Below, piece by piece: positions 17,384 to 26,897 of a DNA stretch of 64,000 nt (position 1 is the first letter of the stretch; the number at the start of each line of letters is the position of its first letter). This stretch comes from Bacteroidaceae bacterium. Its GTDB lineage: Bacteria; Bacteroidota; Bacteroidia; Bacteroidales; Bacteroidaceae. The notes beneath the pieces were generated by a model. It made no database searches. It was not told the origin of the DNA and worked only from the letters and a program-made list of their open reading frames with translations. Location: positions 62,001 through 126,000 of the forward strand of contig JAFYPU010000006.1 in NCBI GenBank assembly GCA_017547385.1, in the 5' to 3' direction. Position numbers and translations under genes: made by a program.

Positions 17384-17434
17384 CGATTTTCGCAAACTGA
17401 ACAATCAAAAATCAAATACTAACTCTAAAAAACA

Positions 17435-20400
17435 ATGCCAATGAGAAAACATCGACTTCTCACCCTGCTCATTTGCTGCATCACAGCCATAGCATCTTGG
17501 GCAGCCGTTCCCTTCGAGGTAACCACCGTTACGAATGGTGAGTTTGCCGCAGGCACGAAGTGGTATACCATGAAAATTCACACCAGTGGGTTCTACTTCC
17601 GCTACGACAGTGCGAACGCTTTTCTTACACTCAATGACGTAAACAGCCAAAAGGCTGATACAGATTTGTGGTGCTTCACCGGAAACGTCACCGATGGTTA
17701 TAAAATCTACAACAAAGCCGCCGGTGCTCGCAAAAGATTGGCTTCGGCTGCTAATCTGGCTGATGGCAATACCGGTGGAAACACTTACGCTCATCTCATG
17801 AGCGAGATGGAAATCACTGCCGACTATGTGGACACTTGGGACCTCACTTCGTCGTCCAACATCACGGGAGGCTTCTATATCCATCACCATGGTAAATCAC
17901 ACACAGCTGCGGGGCTGAACAAGCGCGGAGACAAGTTGGCTTTCTGGACAGGCGGTGCCGATGCCGGATCCACGGTAGTCATAGAAAGCGGAGAATGGGT
18001 GCCGAGTTTCAGTGCCTCACCTGCGCCGACTGCCGAGGGCTTTGTCCCCTCCACGGTGTGGTACACCATGCAGCTGGGCAGTGCCGGTTTTGTGCTTTCA
18101 GACAATGGTGAAAAATCTTACATCCCTCTGGAAAAAGCTTCCACCACGCTTGAAGATGCTGATCTGTGGTGCTTCGTTGGCGACAACGAGAGTGGATATC
18201 TCATCTACAATAAGCAAGCCGGCCCCAACAAGGTGCTGGCCTCGCCCGCCCAAATCTCAGGCGACGGAGTGTCTGCTTACTCGGTGCTGAAAGCCCTTGA
18301 CGGACTTACAGACGGCGAGAAACTGTGGCACGTAGAGCGTTCGACCGATATCAACGATGTAAACGGATGTTACCTCATCAAGCATGGAACTTCCTACGCC
18401 ATCAACAACAATGGCGGCAACGGCAAGGTAGCTTTCTGGACCGGCGGTCGCGACCAAGGTTCTACCTTTAACATCCGCTTTGCAGAGACTATGCAAGAAA
18501 TCAGTCTGCTTTCCGGAATTTTCACAGCGAGCAATGCGGGAAAAACATGGCACTCCAAGTGGAGCAGCAATGCGCTTGAAGGATTGACCTTCGGAACCGG
18601 ACAAAACAACATGAGCACAGAGGGTAATTATCTCGCACTCTACACAGGTGCCGGCGGCTCTTGTCAATGGACCATCACGGCTCCTGAAGATTGTGTGGTC
18701 AAGGCTTATTCTTTCAACTTCGCCAACCATAATTCGGCCTCCGATTATACACTCACCCTCACTGCAGGCGGAAAATCCTACACCACCGGTGCAGAAGCAC
18801 AAAGTCTCAGTGTGGAAAATTTGGAAGAGCGTACAGCCATGTTTACCACCGCAGGCGGAAACAAGGGCGTAACGGTTTCGGATTTCTACGTAACAATCAG
18901 CCGTTCGCTCATTGAGCCCGAACCTCAGTTCGAAGTGTTCACAACTCGCCCCGGTGACATTGTGTATCGCATTCCGGCCATTGCAACTGCCTACAATGGA
19001 GACCTGATTGCCGTTGCTGACTACAGACACAGCGGAGCAGACATCGGAATGGCACACAACGGACGTATCGACCTCCGTGCCCGCATCAGCCATGACAATG
19101 GTGCGACGTGGGATCCCATCTTCCCCATCATCGAAGGTCAAGGTGGTGCTGCGCCCGACTCTATGCACGTTGCGTTTGGCGACCCGTGCATCGTGGCCGA
19201 TTGCGAAAGCAGTCGCGTGATGGTGTTGAGCTGTTCGGGAAATGTCAGCTTCCCTAACGGAACGCGTACAAACCACCAGGGAATAGCTCGCTTCTATTCT
19301 GAAGACAACGGAAAGACTTGGGGCGAACCGGTAGACATCTCAGAAAGCATCTACACGCAGTTTGACAAACGTGCAGCGGGTCCCATTCGTTGTATGTTCA
19401 TCGGAAGCGGTAAGATATCGCAGAGTAAAACCGTGAAAGTGGGTGAGTATTATCGCCTCTACTGTGCACCGCTTGTTAAGTTGGGCGACGGAAGCAATGT
19501 GAACTTTGTGCTTTATTCCGACGACTTCGGCGGAACTTGGAAAGTGCTGGGCGGTGTTGACGTATCGCCTATTCCGAGCAGCGGCGACGAGCCTAAGGCA
19601 GACGAATTGCCCGATGGAAGCGTGATTATCAGTTCCAGAACTTCCGGCGGTCGTATCTATAACATCTACACCTTTACCAATGCTGCAACCGGCGAAGGTA
19701 GCTGGGGTGCTGCAGCATGGTCGAATGCCAATAACAATGGTACGGTGGCCGTGAGCAATTCCACAAACGGCGAAATCATGTTTGTGCCCGTGCAGCGTGC
19801 TTCCGACGGTAAGAAACTCTATCTCGCACTTCAGAGTGTGCCCTTCGGAAGCGGTCGCGCCAATGTCGGAATTTACTACAAGGAACTCGAGAGCCTTGCC
19901 GACTTCGTTTCGCCCGACAGCATTGCGAAGGACTGGGACGGCCATCATCAGTCCAGCTTCATGTATTCGGCTTACAGCACCATGACATGGCAGCAGAACA
20001 ACACGCTCGGCTTCCTTTATGAAGAGGAAACCTATGGCCGTGCTTACACCATCGTTTACAAAAACTACAGCATCGAGCAAATTACCGACAGTGCTTATGC
20101 CTATTGTCCCACGGTGGATGCCGATTCGTTGGTAGCCGCTTCCATTGATTGCAAGACGGCTTCCACATTGGCCAACGTGGGCCGTAATGTGGGTCAGGTG
20201 AGCGAGGAGGCTGTGGCTGAAATCGAGGCAGCTCTTTCTGCCTACAAGGCCCAACCTTCGCGTGCCAACTACGAAGCCCTCAACGAGGTGATTGCATATA
20301 GCTACATCCCGTTGGTGGAAGGCAAGTGGTATCGCTTGAGAAATGTGATGTACGACAGCAAATACATGAGTCCTGCTGTCGGAAAGTTTGTGGCTTCGAA

Positions 20401-21262
20401 TATCGATAAGGCTGACGCCGACCAATACTTTATGTTCAGTGCGGCAGGTTTGGACTTGTGGAATCTTTACAACGGAAACTACGAAGCCTATCTTGCGCCC
20501 AACGTAGCCCTTGAAACACAGATTTTGACCACCCCCAACCAGGCAGAGGCTGCCATCTATCGCATCACCTCGGCTCCCAACGGCCGTTCTGCACTTTCCT
20601 GCACCAATGGTAAGAGCCATGACGGTGTGCACGTGCCCGGCGACAAAAGCCGTTTGGTGCCCTGGACATCGGGCGCAGAAGCATCGCAGTGGTACATCGA
20701 ACCCGTTGACACCATTGCCGTAACCGTTCCCGCTGCAGGCTGGGCAACGCTCAACCTGCCTTTCAGTGTGGCCATCCCTGAGGGCGTAACCGTTTATGCC
20801 ACCGGCGAGCGTTTCATCGTGAACGAGGTGGAATGCCTCTTCATCTCTGAAGTTGCGGATGCCGTTCCTGCTTGCACCCCCGTGTTGCTCAAGGCTGAGG
20901 CCGGCACTTACACCTTCCCGATACCCGATTTCGGTTGGGGTCGTCCCATCAACACCTCCCTCACCGGTGTGCTGAAGAGCGGTAGCGTTTCGGGCAGCAA
21001 CGTCTATACCATTGGCGAAAACAAACTCGTCAAGCGCAGCGGTTCGTCAGGCTCGATGAAAGCCAACACCGCTTATTACACTGCCGAGAGCGAGGCTGCC
21101 GAACTTCTCTTCACTCTCGAGGAAGGCACGCCCGTGGGCATTGTTTCTGTGGATGCCGACCTGAAGAATGCAAAGTTCTTCGACCTCAGCGGTCGCCCCG
21201 TGCAGAAACCCGCTGCCGGCATCTACGTAACTTCCGATGGCCGCAAGGTGCTGGTGAAGTAA
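17435..21262 (+). CDS. Secreted multidomain sialidase (GH33)
   Basis: This 1275-residue exo-sialidase removes terminal sialic acid from host glycans. A signal peptide covers residues 1-23. Two homologous N-terminal modules follow (about 25-190 and 200-345), each with a DLWCF...YNK...LAS block and a later HG-S...AFWTGG block. The catalytic propeller has YRIPAIATA (family RIP motif) near 509 and Asp boxes SHDNGATW (551), SEDNGKTW (622) and SDDFGGTW (694). After it come a helical linker (about 895-955), a third related module with ADQYFMF and LAPNVA, a beta domain, and a C-terminal tail (FFDLSGRPVQKPAAGIYV) resembling type IX secretion sorting tails. No nan catabolic genes lie nearby. No clear promoter of the local type is seen upstream. 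Confidence 0.92.
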   Translation: MPMRKHRLLTLLICCITAIASWAAVPFEVTTVTNGEFAAGTKWYTMKIHTSGFYFRYDSANAFLTLNDVNSQKADTDLWCFTGNVTDGYKIYNKAAGARKRLASAANLADGNTGGNTYAHLMSEMEITADYVDTWDLTSSSNITGGFYIHHHGKSHTAAGLNKRGDKLAFWTGGADAGSTVVIESGEWVPSFSASPAPTAEGFVPSTVWYTMQLGSAGFVLSDNGEKSYIPLEKASTTLEDADLWCFVGDNESGYLIYNKQAGPNKVLASPAQISGDGVSAYSVLKALDGLTDGEKLWHVERSTDINDVNGCYLIKHGTSYAINNNGGNGKVAFWTGGRDQGSTFNIRFAETMQEISLLSGIFTASNAGKTWHSKWSSNALEGLTFGTGQNNMSTEGNYLALYTGAGGSCQWTITAPEDCVVKAYSFNFANHNSASDYTLTLTAGGKSYTTGAEAQSLSVENLEERTAMFTTAGGNKGVTVSDFYVTISRSLIEPEPQFEVFTTRPGDIVYRIPAIATAYNGDLIAVADYRHSGADIGMAHNGRIDLRARISHDNGATWDPIFPIIEGQGGAAPDSMHVAFGDPCIVADCESSRVMVLSCSGNVSFPNGTRTNHQGIARFYSEDNGKTWGEPVDISESIYTQFDKRAAGPIRCMFIGSGKISQSKTVKVGEYYRLYCAPLVKLGDGSNVNFVLYSDDFGGTWKVLGGVDVSPIPSSGDEPKADELPDGSVIISSRTSGGRIYNIYTFTNAATGEGSWGAAAWSNANNNGTVAVSNSTNGEIMFVPVQRASDGKKLYLALQSVPFGSGRANVGIYYKELESLADFVSPDSIAKDWDGHHQSSFMYSAYSTMTWQQNNTLGFLYEEETYGRAYTIVYKNYSIEQITDSAYAYCPTVDADSLVAASIDCKTASTLANVGRNVGQVSEEAVAEIEAALSAYKAQPSRANYEALNEVIAYSYIPLVEGKWYRLRNVMYDSKYMSPAVGKFVASNIDKADADQYFMFSAAGLDLWNLYNGNYEAYLAPNVALETQILTTPNQAEAAIYRITSAPNGRSALSCTNGKSHDGVHVPGDKSRLVPWTSGAEASQWYIEPVDTIAVTVPAAGWATLNLPFSVAIPEGVTVYATGERFIVNEVECLFISEVADAVPACTPVLLKAEAGTYTFPIPDFGWGRPINTSLTGVLKSGSVSGSNVYTIGENKLVKRSGSSGSMKANTAYYTAESEAAELLFTLEEGTPVGIVSVDADLKNAKFFDLSGRPVQKPAAGIYVTSDGRKVLVK

Positions 21263-21290
21263 TTCTGAAATCAGCCGCAAGGCATATACA

Positions 21291-21321
21291 AAAATCCGCT
21301 CCTCCATGGGGCGGATTTTTT
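21291..21321 (+). terminator. Intrinsic terminator after the sialidase
   Basis: AAAATCCGC pairs with GCGGATTTT and is followed by TT and further T. Confidence 0.8.
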
Positions 21322-21396
21322 GTGCTTTTATCGGAGTGATGAAGGGAGGAATAACGCGCTGTGGGGGAGGGCTGAAAATGCATACCCATTGCGGAG

Positions 21397-21500
21397 AAAT
21401 CTGCAGTGCTTGTAGAATTTTCCGCAAGCACTGCAGAAATTTCCGCAAGCACTGTGGATTTTTGTCCGTCAAAGGCACGCTTTTCATGCAAAGTGTCAGC
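21397..21500. repeat. Modular palindromic repeat, copy R4
   Basis: The core is 21397-21464, built only of word B: B forward, then two reversed B slots in which TTCTAC has become TTCCGC. The flank carries CAAAGTGTCAGC at 21489-21500, followed by a decayed stretch similar to the 97-bp element at 26886. Confidence 0.8.
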
Positions 21501-21557
21501 AAAACGAACGATGAGCGCAAATCTTTCGGCAGACATGGTGCAATCAAAAATAATCAG

Positions 21558-21565
21558 TACCTTTG
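21558..21565 (+). promoter_or_regulatory. Promoter -7 element of the methyltransferase operon
   Basis: TACCTTTG (TAnnTTTG). The predicted start near 21571 leaves a leader of about 300 nt before the ATG at 21874, much longer than other leaders in the window. Confidence 0.6.
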
Positions 21566-21638
21566 CTTCGTCATGGTCGGCAGCTTTCGTCGCCATGCTT
21601 CTATCATTATGAACTCTCAAGAAGAATTCACTCGCTTA

Positions 21639-21737
21639 CTGACACAGACAGTTCTGCGCCCCGATGGTGCAACGGCAGCACTCGGGCTTCATCACCGGAA
21701 AACCTCCGGCGACATGCCCTCTGCGTCCCTGTGTCAG
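21639..21737 (+). ncRNA. Candidate structured leader RNA upstream of the rRNA methyltransferase
   Basis: A perfect 9-bp closing stem (CTGACACAG 21639-21647 with CTGTGTCAG 21729-21737) encloses two hairpins. The first spans 21658-21687: GC(C)CCGA with TCGGGC, then GTGC/GCAC around the loop AACGGCA. The second is CCGGA/TCCGG at 21695-21709 with a 5-nt loop. Together they make a three-way junction typical of regulatory RNAs. It lies in a 300-nt leader. It matches none of the riboswitch consensus sequences I know (TPP, SAM, cobalamin, FMN, glycine, preQ1). Confidence 0.5.
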
Positions 21738-21873
21738 CTTGCGTGCCTCACGGATTTTTCTTTCCCCCTTCTTCTTTTTGCAGCAAAAGGGAATGCCGCC
21801 TCCCCCGGCTTTCCTCCTTTGTTTCGTAACTATTTATGCGGCTCGTCGAGCCAACTTCATAATCTAACACAAG

Positions 21874-23553
21874 ATGCAAGAATTCGAACTCATCGCCAAG
21901 ACATTTCAAGGTCTTGAGGAAGTGCTGGCCCAAGAACTGACCGAACTTGGTGCCAACAATGTGCAAATCGGCCGACGCATGGTGTCGTTCACCGGCAACA
22001 AGGAAATGATGTATCGCGCCAACTTCTGTTTGCGCACCGCCCTGCGCGTGTTGATGCCCATCAAGCATTTCCGTGCCACCGATGCCGATGCCGTTTACGA
22101 GGCAGTGAAGGCCATCGACTGGAGTCGGTACATGGACGTTTCCACCACGTTCTCCGTCGATGCTGTGGTGTTTTCCACGGAATTCAGACACTCCAAGTTT
22201 GTTACTTACAAGGTGAAGGACGCCATTGCCGACCACTTCCGCGAAATCACCGGAAGCCGTCCCAATATCAGCCTCACCAATCCCGACCTCCGGCTCAACA
22301 TTCACATAGCCGAGACCGAATGCACGCTTTCGCTCGACTCGTCGGGCGAAAGTCTGCACCTGCGCGGTTATCGTCAGAACGCACTCGAAGCGCCCATCAA
22401 TGAGGTGCTCGCTGCCGGACTCATCAAGCTCACGGGCTGGAAGTGCGACACCGATTTCATCGATCCTTTCTGCGGTTCAGGCACCTTCCTGATTGAAGCC
22501 GCCCTCATGGCCCGAGGCATCAACCCCGGCATCTTCCGCAAGGAATTCGGCTTCGAACGATGGAAAGACTTCGACCCCGAACTCCTCCGCACCATCTATG
22601 ACGACGACAGCAGTGAGTGCGACTTCGAACACCGCATCTACGGTTACGACCTCAACAAGCGAGCCGTCGAGATAGCCCTCGACAATGCCCGTCATGCCGG
22701 TGTGGCCGATATAGTTGAGGTGCAGCAGCGCGACATTGCCGAGTTCGTACAGCCCGAAGCACCCGCCATGATGCTGACCAACCCGCCCTATGGCGAACGT
22801 CTCACGCCGCCCGACATCCTCGGCCTTTACAGAACCTTGGGCGAACGTCTCAAGCACGCCTTTGCCGGCGGCGATGCCTGGGTGATATGCAGCAAAGAAG
22901 AATGCTTCGAGGCCATGGGCCTGAAGCCCAGCATCAAAATTCCCATCTTCAACGGCTCGCTCGACTGCGAGTTCCGCAAATACCAAATCTTCGATGGGAA
23001 AATGCAAACCTTCCGCGCCGAAGGTGGCGAAGTGAAGACCGAAGAAGAGCGTCGCTTCATGGCCGACAGCCGTCGCTTCAAGCAGCACCGCGAGTTCAAG
23101 GAGCGTCGTCGCGAAGCCGCTTCCGAAGACGAAATCATCATACCCGATTACATGCGTCGCCAGCACCGCGATTTCGAGTGGTTGCGTCAAGACCTGCACC
23201 GCACGCCCGAAGAACGCGAACAAGCCCGGCAGGAACGCGCCCAACGCCGCGAAGAGCGCGAACGCCTTCGCGAAGAAGGAGGCCGCCCGCGTGAGCCGCG
23301 CGAAGGTTTCCGCGAACGTCGTGAGGGTTTCCGCGATGAGCGCCCCCGTTTCCGCAATGACCGTCCTCGCTTCCGCGGTGAAGGAGAAGAAGGCCGCGAT
23401 CGTGAACGTCGCCCCGGTGGATTTAAGTCCGGCTTCAAGGGAGGAGCGCGTCGCGACGGCGATTTCCGACAAGGACGCCCCACCGAACGGGGAGGCCGCG
23501 GCCCACGCCGCGACGGAGGTTACAAACCCTTTAAAGGCAAAGACAAACAATAA
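21874..23553 (+). CDS. THUMP-domain class I methyltransferase, 23S rRNA guanine-N2 type (RlmL-like)
   Basis: This SAM-dependent enzyme probably makes m2G in 23S rRNA, like the N-terminal half of E. coli RlmL. Residues 1-170 form the THUMP/ferredoxin-like RNA-binding part. The SAM motif DPFCGSGTFLIEAA is near 195 and the catalytic motif NPPYGERL near 299. From about 390 the protein becomes a charged, low-complexity tail of some 170 residues, rich in Arg, Glu and Gly (EREQARQERAQRREERER, then RGG/FRG repeats). That tail is absent from RlmL itself and suggests an extra RNA-binding role. The dpp4 gene follows after 5 bp. Confidence 0.9.
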   Translation: MQEFELIAKTFQGLEEVLAQELTELGANNVQIGRRMVSFTGNKEMMYRANFCLRTALRVLMPIKHFRATDADAVYEAVKAIDWSRYMDVSTTFSVDAVVFSTEFRHSKFVTYKVKDAIADHFREITGSRPNISLTNPDLRLNIHIAETECTLSLDSSGESLHLRGYRQNALEAPINEVLAAGLIKLTGWKCDTDFIDPFCGSGTFLIEAALMARGINPGIFRKEFGFERWKDFDPELLRTIYDDDSSECDFEHRIYGYDLNKRAVEIALDNARHAGVADIVEVQQRDIAEFVQPEAPAMMLTNPPYGERLTPPDILGLYRTLGERLKHAFAGGDAWVICSKEECFEAMGLKPSIKIPIFNGSLDCEFRKYQIFDGKMQTFRAEGGEVKTEEERRFMADSRRFKQHREFKERRREAASEDEIIIPDYMRRQHRDFEWLRQDLHRTPEEREQARQERAQRREERERLREEGGRPREPREGFRERREGFRDERPRFRNDRPRFRGEGEEGRDRERRPGGFKSGFKGGARRDGDFRQGRPTERGGRGPRRDGGYKPFKGKDKQ

Positions 23554-23558
23554 GAATC

Positions 23559-25721
23559 ATGAAAAAAATATGTATGTTCGCTGCAGCCCTCGTGCTGTCG
23601 CTTTCAGGAACGCTTATGGCGCAAACCAAAAAATCATTCACCCTTGACGATTTGATGTACTCGGGCTCCAACTTCTGGAACCTGCAACCCGAAAATCTCC
23701 ACAACGCATGGTGGGGCGACGTCCTCGTGCAGCTGAATGCCGACGATGTGTGCACGCTCGCCGTCAAGGGAAAGGCAGTGGCCCGCAAGCCGATTTTCAA
23801 TTTGGCCGATGCCAATGCCGTGATTGAGGCCGCCGGTCTCGGAAAAGTGCATAGCCTCTATTACGCTTCATTCCCCTATGCCGAGAAATCGCAAGTGCTG
23901 CTGAAGAATTCCAAAAACACTGTGCTTTACGATTGGAAGGAGAAGAAAGTTCTTTGGTCGCAGCCCCGAGTTTCGGGAGCCATTGCCGAAGATTTCAACC
24001 TCGCTGCCCGTTCCACAGCCTACGTTCGCGAGCACAACCTCTACGTCATGGATGCTTCCGGCAAGGAACACCAAATCTCCACTGACGGTTCGCGCGAATT
24101 GGTATACGGTCAGAGCGTTCACCGTGACGAGTTTGGTATTCACAAAGGCACATTCTGGAGTCCCAAAGGCACACGCCTCGCTTTCTACCGCATGGATCAA
24201 ACCATGGTGACGGACTTTCCGCTTGTGGATATCGATCACCGCGTGGCGAAACTTGTGCCCGAAAAATATCCCATGGCAGGCATGACGAGCCACAAGGTTT
24301 CTGTAGGAATTTACACCCCTGCCACAAAATCCGTGGTCTATCTCCAAACCGGCGACCCCACAGACAGATATTTTACCAACGTGGCTTGGTCGCCCGACGA
24401 GCAGACGGTGTATCTCATCGAGCTTCCCCGAACTCAGGACAAGGCAGAACTGGTGGCCTACGATGCTGCCACAGGTGCCCGCAAGCAGGTGCTCTACACC
24501 GAAACCAACAGCAAGTATGTGCACCCCATGCATCCGATTATGTTCCTCCCTTGGGACGAAACGCAGTTCCTCTACAGAAGTGAGCGCGATGGTTACGACC
24601 ACCTCTACCTCATGAGCGTGAACGGCGGCGAGCCGCGTCAGCTCACCAAGGGTGCTTGGGTGGTGGTGGATGTGCTGGGCTTCAATGTGAAGACGCGGAG
24701 CGTGATTATCTCCAGCACTGAGTCACTTCCCATCCGCAACAACCTATATTCTGTCAATGTGTCTACGGGAAAGCGCACGCCGCTCGACGGTGGCACCGGT
24801 GTTCACACAGCCACACTCTCGGCTTCGGGAGCATTCATTTGCGACCGTTGGAGTTCGCCCGACGTAATTCGAAAAATCGACGTGGTGAACACAGCCAAGG
24901 CCACTTCGGTCAATCTGCTCACATCGGCCGACCCTTGGGCCGAATACGAGGTGCCTGAAATCACGGGCGGCACGCTCAAGGCTGCCGACGGCACCACCGA
25001 TCTTTATTATCGCATGGTGAAACCCGTGGGCTTCGACCCGACGAAGAAATATCCCACCGTGGTTTATGTGTACGGCGGTCCGGGCGTTCGCAACGTGGAG
25101 GAAACGCGCAACTACATGACGCGCGGCTGGGAAATCTATATGGCGCAGCGCGGTTATCTGATTTTCGTTCTCGACAACCGTGGTTCGAGCGGTCGAGGCT
25201 TCGAGTTCGAAAGTTGCACCTACCGCCGCTTGGGCGAGGAAGAGATGAAGGATCAGCTGAAAGGCGTGGAGTATCTCAAGAGCCTGCCTTACGTCGATGC
25301 CGACCGCATGGGCGTTCATGGCTGGTCGTTCGGTGGATTTATGACGGCCAACCTGATGTGTTCTTACCCCGATGTGTTCAAAGTGGGAGTGTCAGGCGGT
25401 CCTGTGATAGACTGGAAGTATTACGAGGTGATGTATGGCGAGCGTTACATGGACACTCCGCAGGAAAATCCGGAGGGTTACGAAGCCACCAGTCTGCTTA
25501 ACAAAGCGAAGAACCTCAAGGGCCGTTTGCAGGTCATTGTCGGATATAACGACCCGGTGTGTGTGTTGCAACACAGCCTGGCTTTCCTGCAAGCTTGCGA
25601 GGATGCCGGAACGCAGCCCGACTATTTTGTGTATCCCGGTGAGGGACACAACATGATGGGCAAGGACATGATACATCTGCACGAGCGCATCACACGCTAT
25701 TTTGACGACTTCTTGAAATAA
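23559..25721 (+). CDS. Secreted dipeptidyl peptidase IV family (S9) serine protease
   Basis: This 720-residue prolyl dipeptidase removes X-Pro dipeptides in the periplasm or at the surface. A signal peptide covers residues 1-22 (ending LMAQT). A beta-propeller domain spans about 60-480, with the YRMD(Q) and DHLYLM-type blade motifs. The alpha/beta hydrolase domain follows: nucleophile motif GWSFGGF near 590, with the acid probably in GYNDPVC and the base in GEGHNMMG. The Glu motif is not certain. It lies in an operon with the methyltransferase (5-bp gap) and ridA (20-bp gap). Peptide feeding fits an asaccharolytic or mixed lifestyle. Confidence 0.92.
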   Translation: MKKICMFAAALVLSLSGTLMAQTKKSFTLDDLMYSGSNFWNLQPENLHNAWWGDVLVQLNADDVCTLAVKGKAVARKPIFNLADANAVIEAAGLGKVHSLYYASFPYAEKSQVLLKNSKNTVLYDWKEKKVLWSQPRVSGAIAEDFNLAARSTAYVREHNLYVMDASGKEHQISTDGSRELVYGQSVHRDEFGIHKGTFWSPKGTRLAFYRMDQTMVTDFPLVDIDHRVAKLVPEKYPMAGMTSHKVSVGIYTPATKSVVYLQTGDPTDRYFTNVAWSPDEQTVYLIELPRTQDKAELVAYDAATGARKQVLYTETNSKYVHPMHPIMFLPWDETQFLYRSERDGYDHLYLMSVNGGEPRQLTKGAWVVVDVLGFNVKTRSVIISSTESLPIRNNLYSVNVSTGKRTPLDGGTGVHTATLSASGAFICDRWSSPDVIRKIDVVNTAKATSVNLLTSADPWAEYEVPEITGGTLKAADGTTDLYYRMVKPVGFDPTKKYPTVVYVYGGPGVRNVEETRNYMTRGWEIYMAQRGYLIFVLDNRGSSGRGFEFESCTYRRLGEEEMKDQLKGVEYLKSLPYVDADRMGVHGWSFGGFMTANLMCSYPDVFKVGVSGGPVIDWKYYEVMYGERYMDTPQENPEGYEATSLLNKAKNLKGRLQVIVGYNDPVCVLQHSLAFLQACEDAGTQPDYFVYPGEGHNMMGKDMIHLHERITRYFDDFLK

Positions 25722-25741
25722 CAAACACAATACGTAAAAAC

Positions 25742-26119
25742 ATGAAACAACCCATTGCAACTCAACAAGCCCCGGCCGCTATCGGTCCTTATAGTCAGGC
25801 CATCGAAGCCGGCGGCATGGTCTTCGTTTCGGGCCAGTTGCCCATCGACCCTGCCACGGGCGAATTTGCCGAAGGCGGTGTGAAAGAACTCACTCGCCAG
25901 TCGCTCAACAATGTGAAGCACATCCTTGAAGCCGCCGGGCTTTCCATGGACAATGTGGTGAAGACGGGCGTTTTCTTGGCCGACATGGGCGATTTTGCCG
26001 AGATGAACGAGGCTTATGCAGAGTTCTTCCAAGCTCCTTTCCCCGCGCGTGCCGCAGTTGCGGTCAAGACGCTGCCGAAAGGTGCTTTGGTGGAAATTGA
26101 AGCCATTGCCGTGAAGTAA
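25742..26119 (+). CDS. ridA: RidA family enamine/imine deaminase
   Basis: RidA hydrolyses reactive 2-aminoacrylate released by PLP enzymes. The 125-residue protein has the family signature at its C terminus ([20 protein letters not shown]), with the Arg and Glu that bind the imine carboxylate, and the start [16 protein letters not shown]. It forms trimers in the cytoplasm. It follows dpp4 after 20 bp and precedes a terminator. Confidence 0.95.
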   Translation: MKQPIATQQAPAAIGPYSQAIEAGGMVFVSGQLPIDPATGEFAEGGVKELTRQSLNNVKHILEAAGLSMDNVVKTGVFLADMGDFAEMNEAYAEFFQAPFPARAAVAVKTLPKGALVEIEAIAVK

Positions 26120-26139
26120 AATCCACACGGCATGCACAA

Positions 26140-26202
26140 AGGCGGAGAAGCGGTGCGAGAGTCCATGAGAGGCTTGCCCGTTTCTCCGCTTCGTGTTTTT
26201 TA
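26140..26202 (+). terminator. Probable terminator after ridA
   Basis: GGCGGAGAA (26141-26149) pairs with the TTCTCCGCT segment near 26182-26190 around a long, partly paired loop, and is followed by GTGTTTTTTATG. Confidence 0.6.
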
Positions 26203-26224
26203 TGAATAAAAATAGGAAAGAACG

Positions 26225-26758
26225 ATGCGAATAGGTGTTTTTCTATCTTCGAAAACGGAACTCCCGGCGGCTTATGCCGAGGCGGCTGCTGCGGTGGGTG
26301 CTTGGATGGGTCGGTCGGGGCACACGTTGGTCTATGGTGGTGCTCGCAAGGGGCAGATGGAGGTGTTGGCGCAAGCCGTGAAGCGTGAGGGCGGCCGTGT
26401 CATCGGGGTGGTGCCGCAGGTGCTTGTGGAGCGAAGCCTGGTGAGCCGCTGTGTGGATGTGGTGCTGCATTGTGCCGATCTCAGCGAGCGCAAAGCCATC
26501 ATGATGCGTGAGAGCGAGGTGTTTCTCATCCTACCCGGAGGCATCGGCACGCTTGACGAACTTTTCACCGTGCTGGCTGTCAATACGCTCTATGCTGAGC
26601 GCCGGCGTGTGGTGCTCTTCAATGCCGGTGGCTGTTGGGACGCACTGCTTCGCCTGCTCGACGGGTTGCACGCCGACGGTCTGGCCGAACTTTCGGCTTG
26701 CGAAACGGTGGATGTGGTGGCCGATGTGGCTGCGCTCGAAGCCCTATTGAAGTGCTGA
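26225..26758 (+). CDS. LOG family protein (cytokinin riboside 5'-monophosphate phosphoribohydrolase-like)
   Basis: This 177-residue Rossmann-type protein of the TIGR00730/LOG family cleaves the N-glycosidic bond of (modified) AMP in characterised members. The signature PGGIGTLDEL is near residue 104 and matches the family PGGxGTxxE. The substrate-binding segment GGARKGQMEVLA and the MRESEVFL stretch (MMRE) are also present. The real substrate in this organism is not known. It begins 105 bp after ridA beyond a terminator-like hairpin. Confidence 0.88.
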   Translation: MRIGVFLSSKTELPAAYAEAAAAVGAWMGRSGHTLVYGGARKGQMEVLAQAVKREGGRVIGVVPQVLVERSLVSRCVDVVLHCADLSERKAIMMRESEVFLILPGGIGTLDELFTVLAVNTLYAERRRVVLFNAGGCWDALLRLLDGLHADGLAELSACETVDVVADVAALEALLKC

Positions 26759-26792
26759 GACGTTCCGTCTGTTTTTGCGAACGCATTGCGCG

Positions 26793-26897
26793 AAAATCTG
26801 CAAGGCGTTTAGAAATTTCTACAAGCACTGCAGAAATTTCTAAACGCCTTGTAAATTTTTGGCGGCTGCGCCACCGTTTTTTTATCAAAGTGTCAGC
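26793..26897. repeat. Modular palindromic repeat, copy R5
   Basis: The core 26793-26861 has slot order A, B reversed, A reversed. The right flank is a short GC hairpin (GGCGGCTGCGCC), a T run and CAAAGTGTCAGC at 26886-26897. That motif also opens the 97-bp element that follows. Confidence 0.85.

Larger units (their letters stand above)
21263..21873. other. Long intergenic region with terminator, repeat R4 and structured leader
   Basis: The 611 bp hold the sialidase terminator (21291-21321), repeat copy R4 with CAAAGTGTCAGC (21397-21500), a promoter (21558-21565) and a folded RNA candidate (21639-21737). A frame from about 21610 to 21917 crosses this region, but it overlaps the structure and the methyltransferase start, and I do not call it a gene. 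Confidence 0.7.

Noticed and set aside
19340-20632. Minus-strand frame of 430 codons antisense to the sialidase
   Set aside because: It is a shadow of a GC-rich coding region with no recognisable domain or start context.
21658-21717. A tRNA-like stretch (GTGC AACGGCA GCAC resembling a D arm, then a TTCA loop)
   Set aside because: The anticodon stem does not pair, no T arm or acceptor stem exists, and the bases form other, better hairpins.
21610-21917. Plus-strand frame overlapping the structured leader and methyltransferase start
   Set aside because: It overlaps the folded RNA and the start of a clear gene, and shows no domain; the open frame is probably incidental, although a short leader peptide is not excluded.
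22477-23550. Minus-strand frame of 357 codons, Ala/Phe-rich
   Set aside because: It is the antisense of the methyltransferase and its Arg/Glu-rich tail; low complexity explains the open frame.
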